DNA from: Sphingomonas kaistensis
GTDB taxonomy: Bacteria > Pseudomonadota > Alphaproteobacteria > Sphingomonadales > Sphingomonadaceae
Length of the DNA: 64,000 nucleotides
Assembly (NCBI RefSeq): GCF_011927725.1
Contig: NZ_JAATJC010000001.1
Span: forward strand, 689,001 to 753,000
Direction: 5' to 3'
Under the pieces are notes generated by a model, which was not told where the DNA came from, ran no database searches, and saw only the letters and a program-made list of their open reading frames with translations. Positions 53,878 to 62,554 of this stretch are shown here, one piece after another. The translations under genes were made by a program, and so were the position numbers. How positions within the stretch are numbered: position 1 is the first letter of the stretch; the number at the start of each line of letters is the position of its first letter.

Positions 53878-55682
53878 TGGACCTGCTGCGCTTCATCACC
53901 TGCGGCAGCGTCGACGACGGCAAGTCGACCCTGATTGGGCGGTTGCTCCACGACAGCGCGCAGTTGATGGACGACCAGATTGCCGCGCTGGAAAGCGACA
54001 GCAGGCGGATGGGGACGCAGGGGCAGGCAATCGACTTCGCCCTGCTGGTCGACGGGCTTGCGGCCGAGCGCGAACAGGGCATCACCATCGACGTCGCCTA
54101 CCGCTTCTTCTCGAGCGCGACGCGGCGGTTCATCGTCGCCGACTGCCCGGGACATGAGCAATATACCCGCAACATGGCGACCGGCGCCTCGACCGCGGAC
54201 GCGGCGGTGCTGCTGGTCGATGCGCGCAAGGGCGTGCTCACGCAAACCCGCCGGCACGCCGCCATCTGCCGGCTGATGGGGGTCCGCCACCTCATCCTGG
54301 CGGTCAACAAGATGGACCTGGTCGGGTTCGACGCGGAGCGGTTCGAGGCCATCGCCGCCGAGGGCGAGGCGCTGGGCGCTGCCCTTGCCATCCCGCTGTC
54401 CGGACTGACCGGCGCCAACGTCTTCTCCCGCTCGGCCGAGATGCCGTGGTTCGCCGGGCCGACATTGATGGAAGCGCTCGACGCCGTGCCCGCGCAGACG
54501 GCTGAGGGCGACGCGCCGCTGCGGCTGCCGGTGCAATGGGTCAATCGTCCGCACCAGGACTTCCGGGGCTATGCCGGGCTGATCGCCGCCGGAAGCGTCG
54601 TTCGGGGACAGGATGTAAGGGTGCTGCCGTCCGGCCGGACCAGCCGGGTCGCATCGGTCCTGGTCGGCGAGCGGGAGGTCGAGCGGGCCGAGGCCGGCCA
54701 GTCGGTCACCCTGACACTGACCGACGAGGTCGACTGCAGCCGTGGGTCGGTGATTGTCGCGCTGCACCAAGCGCCCGAAGTCTCCGACCAGTTCGAGGCG
54801 AGCCTGGTGTGGCTGGCCGAGGAGGAATTGCTGCCGGGCCGCGGCTATTGGCTGCACTGCGCGAGCCAGAGCGTCACCGCCACCGTCCAGCCGCCCAAAT
54901 ATGAGCTGGGCATCGACACCGGTGAGCACCTCGCCGCCCGAACGCTCGGGCTCAACGCGATCGGGGTGGTCGAATTCGCGACCGACCGGCCGCTGGTGTT
55001 CGAGCCTTACGCCACCAGCCGCGCGCTGGGCGGTTTCATCCTGGTCGACAAGGTTACCAACGCCACCGTCGCCTGCGGGATGATCCACTTCGCGCTGCGC
55101 CGGGCGAGCAACATCCACTGGCAGGCGATCGAGGTCAGCCGCGACGCCCATGCCCGGCAAAAGGCCCAGAAGCCCTGCGTCATCTGGCTCACCGGCCTCA
55201 GCGGGGCGGGCAAGTCGACCATCGCCAACCGGGTCGAGCAGAAGCTGCACGCGCTGGGGCGGCATAGCTTCCTGCTCGACGGCGACAACGTGCGCCACGG
55301 GCTCAGCCGCGACCTCGGCTTCACCGAGGCCGATCGGATCGAGAATATCCGCCGGGTCGGCGAGGTCGCGCGGCTGATGGCCGATGCCGGGCTGATCGTG
55401 ATCACCGCCTTCATCTCGCCGTTCCGGGCCGAGCGGGAGATGGTGCGGCGGATGCTGCCGGAAGGAGAATTCCTTGAGGTCTTCGTTGATGCCCCGCTGG
55501 CCGAGGCCGAGCGGCGGGATGTGAAGGGCCTTTACGCCAAGGCGCGCGCGGGCAAGCTCAGCAATTTCACCGGCATCGACAGCCCGTACGAAGCGCCCGA
55601 GCGGCCCGACCTGCATATCGACACCACGGTGACCAGCGCCGACGAGGCGGCGGAGCGTATCGTCGACCGATTGCTGCGCTGA
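53877..55682 (+). CDS. cysNC: CysN-CysC fusion: sulfate adenylyltransferase GTPase plus APS kinase
   Basis: The 601-residue protein joins two enzymes. The N-terminal GTPase CysN has G1 [12 protein letters not shown] at 10-21, G3 DCPGHEQY and G4 NKMD, with EF-Tu-like beta barrels after it. The C-terminal APS kinase (CysC) begins near residue 430: P-loop [15 protein letters not shown], then [16 protein letters not shown] and [13 protein letters not shown]. It makes PAPS in one polypeptide, as in rhizobial NodQ. Longer frames upstream lie inside cysD. It is coupled to cysD. Confidence 0.96.
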   Translation: MDLLRFITCGSVDDGKSTLIGRLLHDSAQLMDDQIAALESDSRRMGTQGQAIDFALLVDGLAAEREQGITIDVAYRFFSSATRRFIVADCPGHEQYTRNMATGASTADAAVLLVDARKGVLTQTRRHAAICRLMGVRHLILAVNKMDLVGFDAERFEAIAAEGEALGAALAIPLSGLTGANVFSRSAEMPWFAGPTLMEALDAVPAQTAEGDAPLRLPVQWVNRPHQDFRGYAGLIAAGSVVRGQDVRVLPSGRTSRVASVLVGEREVERAEAGQSVTLTLTDEVDCSRGSVIVALHQAPEVSDQFEASLVWLAEEELLPGRGYWLHCASQSVTATVQPPKYELGIDTGEHLAARTLGLNAIGVVEFATDRPLVFEPYATSRALGGFILVDKVTNATVACGMIHFALRRASNIHWQAIEVSRDAHARQKAQKPCVIWLTGLSGAGKSTIANRVEQKLHALGRHSFLLDGDNVRHGLSRDLGFTEADRIENIRRVGEVARLMADAGLIVITAFISPFRAEREMVRRMLPEGEFLEVFVDAPLAEAERRDVKGLYAKARAGKLSNFTGIDSPYEAPERPDLHIDTTVTSADEAAERIVDRLLR

Positions 55683-55774
55683 CGGAGCGTCGTTTCCTTG
55701 CGCCAAGATGAACGGCAGACGGACCCAAGCGCCCGCTGCCGCGTTGCCGCCCTGATAACCCTAGGAGAAAAAAC

Positions 55775-56050
55775 GTGCGTGCTCTGATTCTGGTCGCTGG
55801 TGCGGCCCTTTCCCTCGCGGCTTGTGGCAGCAACAGCGACGAAGCCATGAATGCCGACGCCAACCTGATGGTCGCCGACAACATGTCGACCATGGACGCC
55901 AACATGATGGGCACCGATGCCAACATGATGGGCACCAACATGGGCGGCGCGGATGCCAACATGATGACCAACGGCGCGACCGAAGCCAACATGATGGCTG
56001 AGGACATGAACACCAACGCGCCTGACACGAATCTCGCCAACGGCATGTAA
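55775..56050 (+). CDS. Methionine-rich repeat lipoprotein
   Basis: From GTG 55775, after TAGGAGAAAAAAC, the 91-residue product has a lipoprotein signal (MRALILVAGAALSLAACG; cysteine 17) and a low-complexity body with repeated units DANMMGT, DANMMGTNM, DANMM and EANMMAEDM. About a fifth of the mature residues are methionine and many are Asp/Asn. It is probably outer-membrane or periplasmic. Function unknown; metal chelation is only a suggestion from composition. Two hairpins follow. Confidence 0.75.
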   Translation: MRALILVAGAALSLAACGSNSDEAMNADANLMVADNMSTMDANMMGTDANMMGTNMGGADANMMTNGATEANMMAEDMNTNAPDTNLANGM

Positions 56051-56067
56051 TCAGGCGAGGTCACTAT

Positions 56068-56097
56068 CGGGCAGCGCTCACGCATTCGCGCTGCCCG
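56068..56097 (+). terminator. Stem-loop after the repeat lipoprotein gene
   Basis: CGGGCAGCG (56068-56076) pairs with CGCTGCCCG (56089-56097) across a 12-base loop; 17 bases after the stop codon. No U-run; probably a transcript-end or stabilising hairpin with the terminator that follows. Confidence 0.5.
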
Positions 56098-56105
56098 GCT
56101 CCGGG

Positions 56106-56145
56106 GAAGCGCCCGCTCTGAAACAGGGCGGGCGCTTCTTCGTTT
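56106..56145 (+). terminator. Intrinsic terminator before the MipA/OmpV gene
   Basis: GAAGCGCCCGC and GCGGGCGCTTC (56106-56116 and 56128-56138) form a perfect 11-bp stem, then TTCGTTTC. It ends the repeat-lipoprotein transcript. Confidence 0.75.
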
Positions 56146-56225
56146 CTGGAGATGTGGGCGCGCCGGGGAACGCCAGCATAAGGGTCGGTGCAACCAAGGT
56201 CCGGCCCGGTCGTTCCGCCGCTGAC

Positions 56226-57005
56226 ATGAAGATCATCGCCCCCGCCATCGCTGTCGCCGTCCTGGCCCTGTCCACCCCCGCCGCGGCGCAGGAGAAAAAG
56301 GACCGCCGGGTCAGGATCGGCCTCGGAGGCCAATTCAAGCCGGCCTATCCGGGGGCCCGGGACAGCGACTTCAGGCCGTTGTTCGACTTCGACCTGGCCA
56401 AGGGGGTCGAGGAGTTCCGGATCGAGACGCCGGACGATCGCTTCGGCATCCGCCTGATCTCGGCCGGGCGCTTCACCGCCGGGCCGGCCGCGGCCTACCA
56501 GGGCAGCCGCAAGGACAGGGACGTCGGTGCGGCGGTCGGCAAAGTCGATGCGACGATCGAGGTCGGCGGCTATGCCGATTATCTGGTCAACGACAGCCTG
56601 CGCGTCCGGGCCGAGCTGGTTAAGGGTGTTACCGGCCACGAGGGCATCACCGGGCAGGTCGGGATCGACCATTTCTGGCGCGACGGCGACAAATATGCGG
56701 TGACGCTCGGGCCGCGGCTGCTGTTCTCCGACGACCGTTTCCAGCGCGCCTACTTCGGGGTCAGCCCGGCGGCTGCGGCGCGCACCGGGCTTCCGGTCTA
56801 CACGCCGGGCGGCGGGATCCATGCGGTGGCGCTGGCAAGCGGAGTGCAGACCCAGTTCGGACCGCGCTGGGGCCTGTTCGGCTATGCCCGCGGCGAGCGG
56901 CTGGTCGGCGATGCGGCCAAGTCGCCGATCGTGCGTACCTACGGCCGGCGCAACCAGCTCGCGGCCGGGATCGGCGTCAGTTACGCGTTCACCGTCCGCC
57001 GCTAA
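56226..57005 (+). CDS. MipA/OmpV family outer-membrane protein
   Basis: From ATG 56226 (MKIIAPAIAVAVLALSTPAAAQE) the 259-residue product has a signal peptide and a beta-barrel with the MipA/OmpV pattern: RVRIGLGGQFKPAYPGARDSDFRPLFDFDLAKG, FGIRLISAGRFTAGPAAAYQGSRK, and the C-terminus LAAGIGVSYAFTVRR. MipA-like proteins scaffold murein hydrolases or act as small porins; which applies is unknown. It follows the terminator of the repeat lipoprotein gene. Confidence 0.9.
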   Translation: MKIIAPAIAVAVLALSTPAAAQEKKDRRVRIGLGGQFKPAYPGARDSDFRPLFDFDLAKGVEEFRIETPDDRFGIRLISAGRFTAGPAAAYQGSRKDRDVGAAVGKVDATIEVGGYADYLVNDSLRVRAELVKGVTGHEGITGQVGIDHFWRDGDKYAVTLGPRLLFSDDRFQRAYFGVSPAAAARTGLPVYTPGGGIHAVALASGVQTQFGPRWGLFGYARGERLVGDAAKSPIVRTYGRRNQLAAGIGVSYAFTVRR

Positions 57006-57011
57006 GGGCGA

Positions 57012-57350
57012 TCAGTCGCCTTCGCCGGGTTCGGGCGAGAAGAAGGCGTCATACTTGCCGTCCTTGCCCTTATAGTCGTCGGCGTCGGCCGGACTGTCCT
57101 TCTTGCGGGTGATGTTGGGCCATTGGGCCGAGAAGGTGGAGTTCAATTCCAGCCACTTCTCGTTGCCGCTTTCGGTGTCCGGGAGGATCGCCTCGGCCGG
57201 GCACTCGGGCTCGCACACGCCGCAATCGATGCATTCGTTGGGGTTGATGACGAGCATGTTCTCGCCTTCGTAGAAGCAATCGACCGGGCACACCTCGACG
57301 CAGTCCATATATTTGCAGCGGATGCAGGCGTCGGTGACGACGTAGGTCAT
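57012..57350 (-). CDS. fdxA: 7Fe ferredoxin FdxA
   Basis: The 112-residue protein is a seven-iron ferredoxin: [21 protein letters not shown] supplies the 3Fe-4S and part of the 4Fe-4S ligands, and [16 protein letters not shown] the rest; the C-terminal 50 residues are the usual helical extension. It transfers electrons to unknown partners. It is the last of a minus-strand block with the S4-domain and helicase genes, an arrangement conserved in alphaproteobacteria, and it converges on the MipA gene. Confidence 0.95.
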   Translation of the reverse strand: MTYVVTDACIRCKYMDCVEVCPVDCFYEGENMLVINPNECIDCGVCEPECPAEAILPDTESGNEKWLELNSTFSAQWPNITRKKDSPADADDYKGKDGKYDAFFSPEPGEGD

Positions 57351-57385
57351 GGCGGTCTCTCTAGGCTCCCTGGTTGAGCGTAGCG

Positions 57386-57658
57386 CTATGCCGCTCCGTT
57401 CGGATCGTCAACGCCCAGCTCTTCGTAACAGGCGCGGGCCTCGGGGGCTGGGCCGCGGCGATGGGGGAGCGAGACGACCCGGATCACCCGCACCGCGCCG
57501 CGCAGGGGAAGGGTGATGGTGGCCCCGACGCGAACCGGTTCGGATACTTTCTCGACTCGGCGACCGTCCAAGCGGGTTCGGCCCTGGTCGAGTAGGGCCT
57601 GCGCTTGGGTACGGGACTTGAGCAAGCGGATGAAGAACAGGAAGCGGTCGAGGCGCAC
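57386..57658 (-). CDS. S4-domain RNA-binding protein (Hsp15-like)
   Basis: The 90-residue protein begins with an S4 RNA-binding domain: [20 protein letters not shown], then [35 protein letters not shown]. It resembles Hsp15, which recycles stalled large subunits, though it lacks the long basic C-terminal tail of E. coli Hsp15. It lies 35 bases before fdxA and six bases after the helicase gene, so the three are probably co-transcribed. Confidence 0.9.
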   Translation of the reverse strand: MRLDRFLFFIRLLKSRTQAQALLDQGRTRLDGRRVEKVSEPVRVGATITLPLRGAVRVIRVVSLPHRRGPAPEARACYEELGVDDPNGAA

Positions 57659-57664
57659 GCGGGC

Positions 57665-60220
57665 CTAGCGCTTGAGTCCGGCGAGCGCGCCGAAGGCGTT
57701 GCCGGGGCGAGCCGGTTGCGGCCGGGCGCGGGTACGGGGGTGAGTGCCGCGCCAGGCCCAGCTGCCCGACTGCTCGCGGAAACCGACCTCGGCCATCAGC
57801 CGGGCCAGCGTATCGTCCCCAAGGCCGATCGAGGTGGCGAGCGCGCGGTCGACCGGATCGAGCACGGCTTCGCCGCCGGGCCGGTGCGCGGCGCGGGCCT
57901 GGTGGGCGAAGGCGGCGAGGCGGTCGGCCAGGTCGACCCGCAGCCAGTGCTCGCCGAACCGGCGGTAGGCGAGACAGGCGCCGAGGCGGTCGGCATCGGC
58001 GGGGAGGACCGAGGCGCCGGGTCGGGGCAGCGCCGGCATCGGCTGGCCCGAGCGGACCGCCACCAGCGCCGCGCGCCAGCGTTGCGCCTCGGGCTTGAGC
58101 AGCGAGGGGGCGAACACATCGAGCGCGCCCAGCCGGATCTTCAGCTTGTGCAGCGCGGCGCGCATCGGGCGGTCGAGCTGGCCGATCGGCTCGGCCAGCG
58201 CCTTGCGCGGCAGGAGGCCGCCGGCGTCGGCGAGCATGGCGGTCAGCGCCCGGACCGGCGGGCCATAGTGGCGGTCGGACGAGGCGGCGGTGAGGCGGGC
58301 GAGGTCGCCGACGTGGCGCTTCACCTGCCGTTCGAGCCACGCCTCCATGTGCGCGCGGAGCTCCGTCCGGGCCGGGGCCGACAGCCGGTCGAGCGAGCGG
58401 ACGGTGCGCAGCGCGGGCTCGGTCAGGCTGCGGCCGGGCGCCAGGCGGGCGAGGAGGTGGCCGTCGGCGGCGATCCCGATGTCGCCCCCGGCCGGTGCGA
58501 ACAGGGTGAAGCGGCTGTCCTCGCCGGCGGTTAGGGCGCGGGCGCGGCGGTCGAGCTCGTCGCCGAGGCGGCGTTCGGCGGCGGCGAGGAGCAGGCGCTT
58601 GTCGGCGAGGCGGGCGGTGGGATCGACCTTGAACTCGAAGCCCGTGAGGTGGCCGATCGGCTCGGGCCCGACGCTGACCTCGCCATCGGCGGCGACGGTG
58701 ACCGGCAGCGCGTCCGCCCCGCGCGCGCCGATGTCGCGGACGAGGACGGCGGTGCGGCGGTCGACGAAGCGCTGGGTCAGCGCGGCGTGGAGTGCGTCGG
58801 ACAGGCGCGATTCAACGTGGCGGGTGCGCTCGGCCCATTTCGCCGGCTCGGCCAGCCAGTCGGCGCGGTGGGCGATATAGGCCCAGCTGCGCACCCCGGC
58901 GAGGCGGTCGGCAAGCGCCTCGATATCGCCCGAGACATTGTCGAGGCGGCTGACCTCCGCGGCGAACCAGTCGTGGCTGACATGGCCGCCGTCGGCGATG
59001 GAATTGAAGATGCGGCGGACCATCCGGGCGTGGTGCATCGGCCCGACCTTGCGGAAGTCGGGCAGGCCGCACGCCGCCCACAACCGCCGCGCGACGATGC
59101 CCTTGCGGTCGGCCACCGCCGGGTCCTCGGCCAGCGCCTTCAAGACCGCGAGGTCGATCCCGGGTGGCGACGGGCGCAGCAGCGGATCGTCGCTGCGCGC
59201 CTCGAGGCTGTGGATCAGGCTGGTGACGTCGGTGAAGTCGAGTTCGGCCGAGCGCCAGTAAAGGTGGTCGAGCGGGCGGAAGCGATGCTCCTCGATCGCG
59301 TTGATCTCTTCGTCGGTGAAGGCCGGGCCGTTTTCGCCGCCAAGGCCCAGGGTGCCAAAGGTGCCGTCGCGCTGGTGGCGTCCGGCGCGCCCGGCGATCT
59401 GGGCCATTTCGGGAATGGTCAGGCGGCGCTCGCGGCGGCCGTCGAACTTGTCCAATCCGGCGAAGGCGACGTGGGCAACGTCCATGTTGAGGCCCATGCC
59501 GACCGCGTCGGTAGCGACCAGGTAATCGACCTCGCCGCGCATGAACATCGCGACCTGGGCGTTGCGGGTGGCGGGGCTGAGCGCGCCCATCACGACGGCC
59601 GCGCCGCCCTTGAAGCGGCGCAGCATCTCGGCCAGCGCATAGACCTGTTCGGCCGAGAAGGCGACGATCGCCGAGCGCGGAGGCAGGCGGCTGAGCTTGG
59701 CCGAACCGCCGTAGCGCAGGGTCGAGAAGCGCGGGCGGCTGACGATCTCGGCCTCGGGGATCAGTTGGCGGACCAGCGGCTTGAGGCTGGCCGAGCCGAG
59801 GATCAGCGTCTCCTCGCGGCCGCGGGCGCGGAGCAGGCGGTCGGTGAAGACGTGGCCACGCTCTGGATCGGTGCCGAGTTGCGCTTCGTCGATCGCGCAG
59901 AAGGCGAAGTCCTTCTTGTCGTCGGTCCCGCCGGGTACGGTCGAGGGGTTGGGCACCGGCATGCTTTCGACGGTGCACAGCCAGTAGCGGGCCTTGGGGG
60001 GCGCGATCCGTTCCTCGCCGGTCAGCAGCGCGACCGAAGCCTCGCCCTTCATCTTGACCACCCGGTCATAAACCTCGCGCGCCAGCAGGCGCAGCGGGAA
60101 GCCGATGACGCCCGAGGAGTGGGCGCACATCCGCTCGATCGCCAAGTGGGTCTTGCCGGTGTTGGTGGGCCCGAGAACGGCCCTGACAATGCCGTCGGAA
60201 CGCCCGGCCATGACACTCAT
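57665..60220 (-). CDS. Suv3-like DExH helicase
   Basis: The 851-residue protein has Walker A GPTNTGKTH at 17-25, motif II as DEAQ (FAFCAIDEAQLG), ILGSAS (motif III), and motif VI QIAGRAGRHQ. It matches the Suv3/mitochondrial degradosome helicase family, which alphaproteobacteria share with mitochondria, and carries the long C-terminal extension typical of bacterial members. Its order with the S4 protein and fdxA is conserved. A likely role is RNA unwinding in RNA turnover; direct evidence is absent. Start may be 60220 or 60211. Confidence 0.92.
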   Translation of the reverse strand: MSVMAGRSDGIVRAVLGPTNTGKTHLAIERMCAHSSGVIGFPLRLLAREVYDRVVKMKGEASVALLTGEERIAPPKARYWLCTVESMPVPNPSTVPGGTDDKKDFAFCAIDEAQLGTDPERGHVFTDRLLRARGREETLILGSASLKPLVRQLIPEAEIVSRPRFSTLRYGGSAKLSRLPPRSAIVAFSAEQVYALAEMLRRFKGGAAVVMGALSPATRNAQVAMFMRGEVDYLVATDAVGMGLNMDVAHVAFAGLDKFDGRRERRLTIPEMAQIAGRAGRHQRDGTFGTLGLGGENGPAFTDEEINAIEEHRFRPLDHLYWRSAELDFTDVTSLIHSLEARSDDPLLRPSPPGIDLAVLKALAEDPAVADRKGIVARRLWAACGLPDFRKVGPMHHARMVRRIFNSIADGGHVSHDWFAAEVSRLDNVSGDIEALADRLAGVRSWAYIAHRADWLAEPAKWAERTRHVESRLSDALHAALTQRFVDRRTAVLVRDIGARGADALPVTVAADGEVSVGPEPIGHLTGFEFKVDPTARLADKRLLLAAAERRLGDELDRRARALTAGEDSRFTLFAPAGGDIGIAADGHLLARLAPGRSLTEPALRTVRSLDRLSAPARTELRAHMEAWLERQVKRHVGDLARLTAASSDRHYGPPVRALTAMLADAGGLLPRKALAEPIGQLDRPMRAALHKLKIRLGALDVFAPSLLKPEAQRWRAALVAVRSGQPMPALPRPGASVLPADADRLGACLAYRRFGEHWLRVDLADRLAAFAHQARAAHRPGGEAVLDPVDRALATSIGLGDDTLARLMAEVGFREQSGSWAWRGTHPRTRARPQPARPGNAFGALAGLKR

Positions 60221-60320
60221 GTTGGCAGGAACGGGCCGCGGCGCAAGGGGAGCATTGAGGCCTCACTTCCATTTATGCACGCGAAGGGCGGAGAGCGCGC
60301 AAGCCGAGGAGGGCGGTGGC

Positions 60321-60336
60321 TTAGCGCCGCGTTAAC
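60321..60336 (+). promoter_or_regulatory. CtrA-like box upstream of the M23 peptidase
   Basis: TTAG-CGCCGCG-TTAAC differs from the CtrA consensus TTAA-N7-TTAAC at one position. It lies 24-39 bases before the start codon, within the expected promoter region. Confidence 0.45.
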
Positions 60337-60359
60337 CTTGTCGGGCGACAAGGGGCGCG

Positions 60360-61781
60360 ATGTTCCAGTCGCCCCGCCCGCTGGTTGCCGCCGCCGCCCT
60401 TCCAACCTTTGGTCGGGCCGCCGCGTTGCGTCCGCCGCAACCGCGCTTCAGCCTGGTGGTCGACCTCACGCAAAATCCCTTCAGCCGGCACTGGTGGCGC
60501 GGTGCGGCAACGCTTGCCGCGCTGGTCGCGGGTGTGGCGCAGCTTGCACCGCCGCTGACCGCCTTGCCGTCAGGCGTCGCCATTGCCGAAGGGCCCGATC
60601 AGGCGCGCCAGGAGCAGGCGCTGGCGGTCGGCGCGCTTGCATACGGATCGAGCACCGGCCTGCCGATGAGCGAAGGGCCGCGCGCCCGGCCGATCGCCGC
60701 CGCGCCGGCCCGTCAATTGCGTGCGCTCAGCCTGATCGTTTCCCCGGGGGACGAGCTTTCCCGGCTGCTTCAGCGCAATGGGGCAAGGGCGTCCGACGCC
60801 TTGCAGGCCGCTGCGCTGGCGCGGGCGGAAAAGGCGCTGCCGACGCCCGGAACCACGCTCACCGTCCGCCTGGGCGCTCCGGACGCGGCCGGAAGCCGCG
60901 GAATCGATTATCTGCAGTATCGGGCCCGGCTCGACCTCGAACTGGTGATCAGCGGCAGCGACGGCGGGGGGCTGAGCGCCGAGAGGCGCCAGCTCGGGCT
61001 CGACCGCACCCCACTGCGCCTGCGCGGAAGCGTCGGCGGCGGCCTCTACTGGGCGCTGCGCTCGGCCGGTGCGTCACCGGCGCAGGCGGCCGATTATCTG
61101 GGCGCGATCGGGGCCAGCCTCGACGTCGGCAGCGAAGTGATGCCCGGCGACCGCTTCGAACTGGTGGTGGCGCAGGCGAAGTCGGCCGATGGCCGCACCG
61201 TGACCGGCGACCTGCTTTATGCCGGGCTCGACCGGGGCGCCGGAAGCGACCTGTCGCTGGTCCGGGTGCCGCTGCGCGGGCGGCTGCAGTGGATCAGCGA
61301 GACTGCCTCGCCCGAGCCGGTGCAGAGCGGCCTGCTGACACCGGTGGCGGGTCCGATCACCTCGGGCTTCGGGGGCCGGATGCACCCGATCCTGCGCTTC
61401 ATCAGGATGCACAACGGGGTCGACTATGGCGCCGGCTGGGGCAGCCCGATCGTCGCCGCGGCCGATGGCCAGGTGGTCCGCGCCGGCTGGGCGGGCGGCT
61501 ACGGCCGGCAGGTCCGGATCGCGCACGAGGGCGGGCTGGTGACCAGCTACAGCCACATGAGCCGGATCGTCGCCGGCGAAGGCGGCGTAGTGCGCCGGGG
61601 CGAGCTGATCGGCTATGTCGGGTCGAGCGGCCTGTCGACCGGTCCGCACCTCCACTACGAGGTGCTGAGGAACGGCACCCCGGTGAACCCGCTGGGCGTC
61701 ACTCTGGTCAGCCGGCCGGTCTTCGACGAGGGGTTGATGGCGGCGGTACGGGCCAGGGCCAAGGCGCTGCGCGGACTTTGA
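60360..61781 (+). CDS. M23-family peptidoglycan endopeptidase
   Basis: The 473-residue protein has an N-terminal membrane segment (RGAATLAALVAGVAQLAPPL at about 47-66), a long middle with LysM/OapA-like LSLIVSPGDELSRLLQRNG, and a C-terminal LytM (M23) domain: SGFGGRMHPILRFIRMHNGVDYGAGWGSPIVAAADG (zinc His and Asp) and LSTGPHLHYEVLRNG (HxH). All zinc ligands are present, so it should be active. It is preceded by a CtrA-like box. A plausible role is cell-wall remodelling during division or growth. Confidence 0.93.
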   Translation: MFQSPRPLVAAAALPTFGRAAALRPPQPRFSLVVDLTQNPFSRHWWRGAATLAALVAGVAQLAPPLTALPSGVAIAEGPDQARQEQALAVGALAYGSSTGLPMSEGPRARPIAAAPARQLRALSLIVSPGDELSRLLQRNGARASDALQAAALARAEKALPTPGTTLTVRLGAPDAAGSRGIDYLQYRARLDLELVISGSDGGGLSAERRQLGLDRTPLRLRGSVGGGLYWALRSAGASPAQAADYLGAIGASLDVGSEVMPGDRFELVVAQAKSADGRTVTGDLLYAGLDRGAGSDLSLVRVPLRGRLQWISETASPEPVQSGLLTPVAGPITSGFGGRMHPILRFIRMHNGVDYGAGWGSPIVAAADGQVVRAGWAGGYGRQVRIAHEGGLVTSYSHMSRIVAGEGGVVRRGELIGYVGSSGLSTGPHLHYEVLRNGTPVNPLGVTLVSRPVFDEGLMAAVRARAKALRGL

Positions 61782-61803
61782 CCGTAGCCCGGTTGCGTGG
61801 CGA

Positions 61804-61819
61804 TTAATTTCGAATTAAC
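61804..61819 (+). promoter_or_regulatory. Perfect CtrA-type box upstream of a PEP-CTERM gene
   Basis: TTAA-TTTCGAA-TTAAC (61804-61819) matches the CtrA consensus TTAA-N7-TTAAC exactly. It lies 59-74 bases before the 61878 start codon. Confidence 0.6.
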
Positions 61820-61877
61820 TCTCCTCATGGTCGCGTTCGCCTTGTGGCGTAACTGGACGGTGAACAGGGGAGTTTTT

Positions 61878-62486
61878 ATGGGTAAGGCATTGGCATTCAG
61901 CGTCGCGGCGACACTCTTCGCGACAGGCACCGCGGCATCGGCAGCGGACTATTCCTACAGCGGCTCATTGGCCGGACCCAATGCCGTCCAGCTTTTCAAC
62001 TTCACCGTTACCAGCCCGTCGTCGGTGACCCTGCGCACCTATTCCTATGCGGGTGGGATCAATGCCGCCGGCCAGACCATCACCAGCGGCGGCTTCGATC
62101 CGATCCTGGCGCTGTTCGACGGTTCGGGCGAGCTGGTCGGCGAGAATGACGATGGCGGTCTCAACGTCCCGGCGGATGCGACGACGGGCTCGCGCTACGA
62201 CACCTTCCTGCAGGCCCTGCTCCAGCCCGGCACCTACACGGTGTCGGTGGCGGCTTATTCGAACTTCGCGATCGGGCCGAACCTGTCCAACGGGTTCGAG
62301 AATGACGGCACCTTCGACGGCCGCGCCAATCGGTGGGCGTTCGACATCCTCAACGTGAACAGCGCGATTCAGGTCGGGGCCGTTCCTGAGCCCGGCACCT
62401 GGGCCCTGATGCTGGTCGGATTCGGCGCGATCGGTGCCTCGCTGCGCCGCCGTCGCCGCGCCACCGCGGTGCCCGCGCTCGCCTGA
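61878..62486 (+). CDS. PEPxxWA-CTERM sorting-domain protein
   Basis: From ATG 61878, after AGGGGAG, the 202-residue protein has a signal peptide (MGKALAFSVAATLFATGTAASA), a beta-rich domain (FDPILALFDGSGELVGENDDGG, LQPGTYTVSVAAYSNFAIG) of the DVUA0089 type, and a C-terminal sorting signal: VPEPGTWALMLVGFGAIGASLRRRR, with the VPEPGTWA motif, a helix and an arginine tail. Such proteins are processed by exosortase and associated with exopolysaccharide. No exosortase gene is in the window. A CtrA box precedes it. Confidence 0.92.
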   Translation: MGKALAFSVAATLFATGTAASAADYSYSGSLAGPNAVQLFNFTVTSPSSVTLRTYSYAGGINAAGQTITSGGFDPILALFDGSGELVGENDDGGLNVPADATTGSRYDTFLQALLQPGTYTVSVAAYSNFAIGPNLSNGFENDGTFDGRANRWAFDILNVNSAIQVGAVPEPGTWALMLVGFGAIGASLRRRRRATAVPALA

Positions 62487-62554
62487 TCGGCGATTGCTAG
62501 CGCGTTAACTTAGGAGTAAACACGGGCACTGCTCTCAAGGGGGAGCAGTGCCCG

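Noticed and set aside
58649..61807. 1052-residue plus-strand open frame
   Set aside because: It runs antisense to the Suv3-like helicase and then out of frame through the M23 peptidase. Long open shadows are expected in GC-rich DNA with strong third-position bias; composition is Arg/Gly/Ala-rich with no motif.
62505..62519. TTAA-N7-GTAA upstream of the AsnC-LytTR gene
   Set aside because: Only a partial match to the CtrA consensus, without the TTAAC half; not listed as a site on its own.
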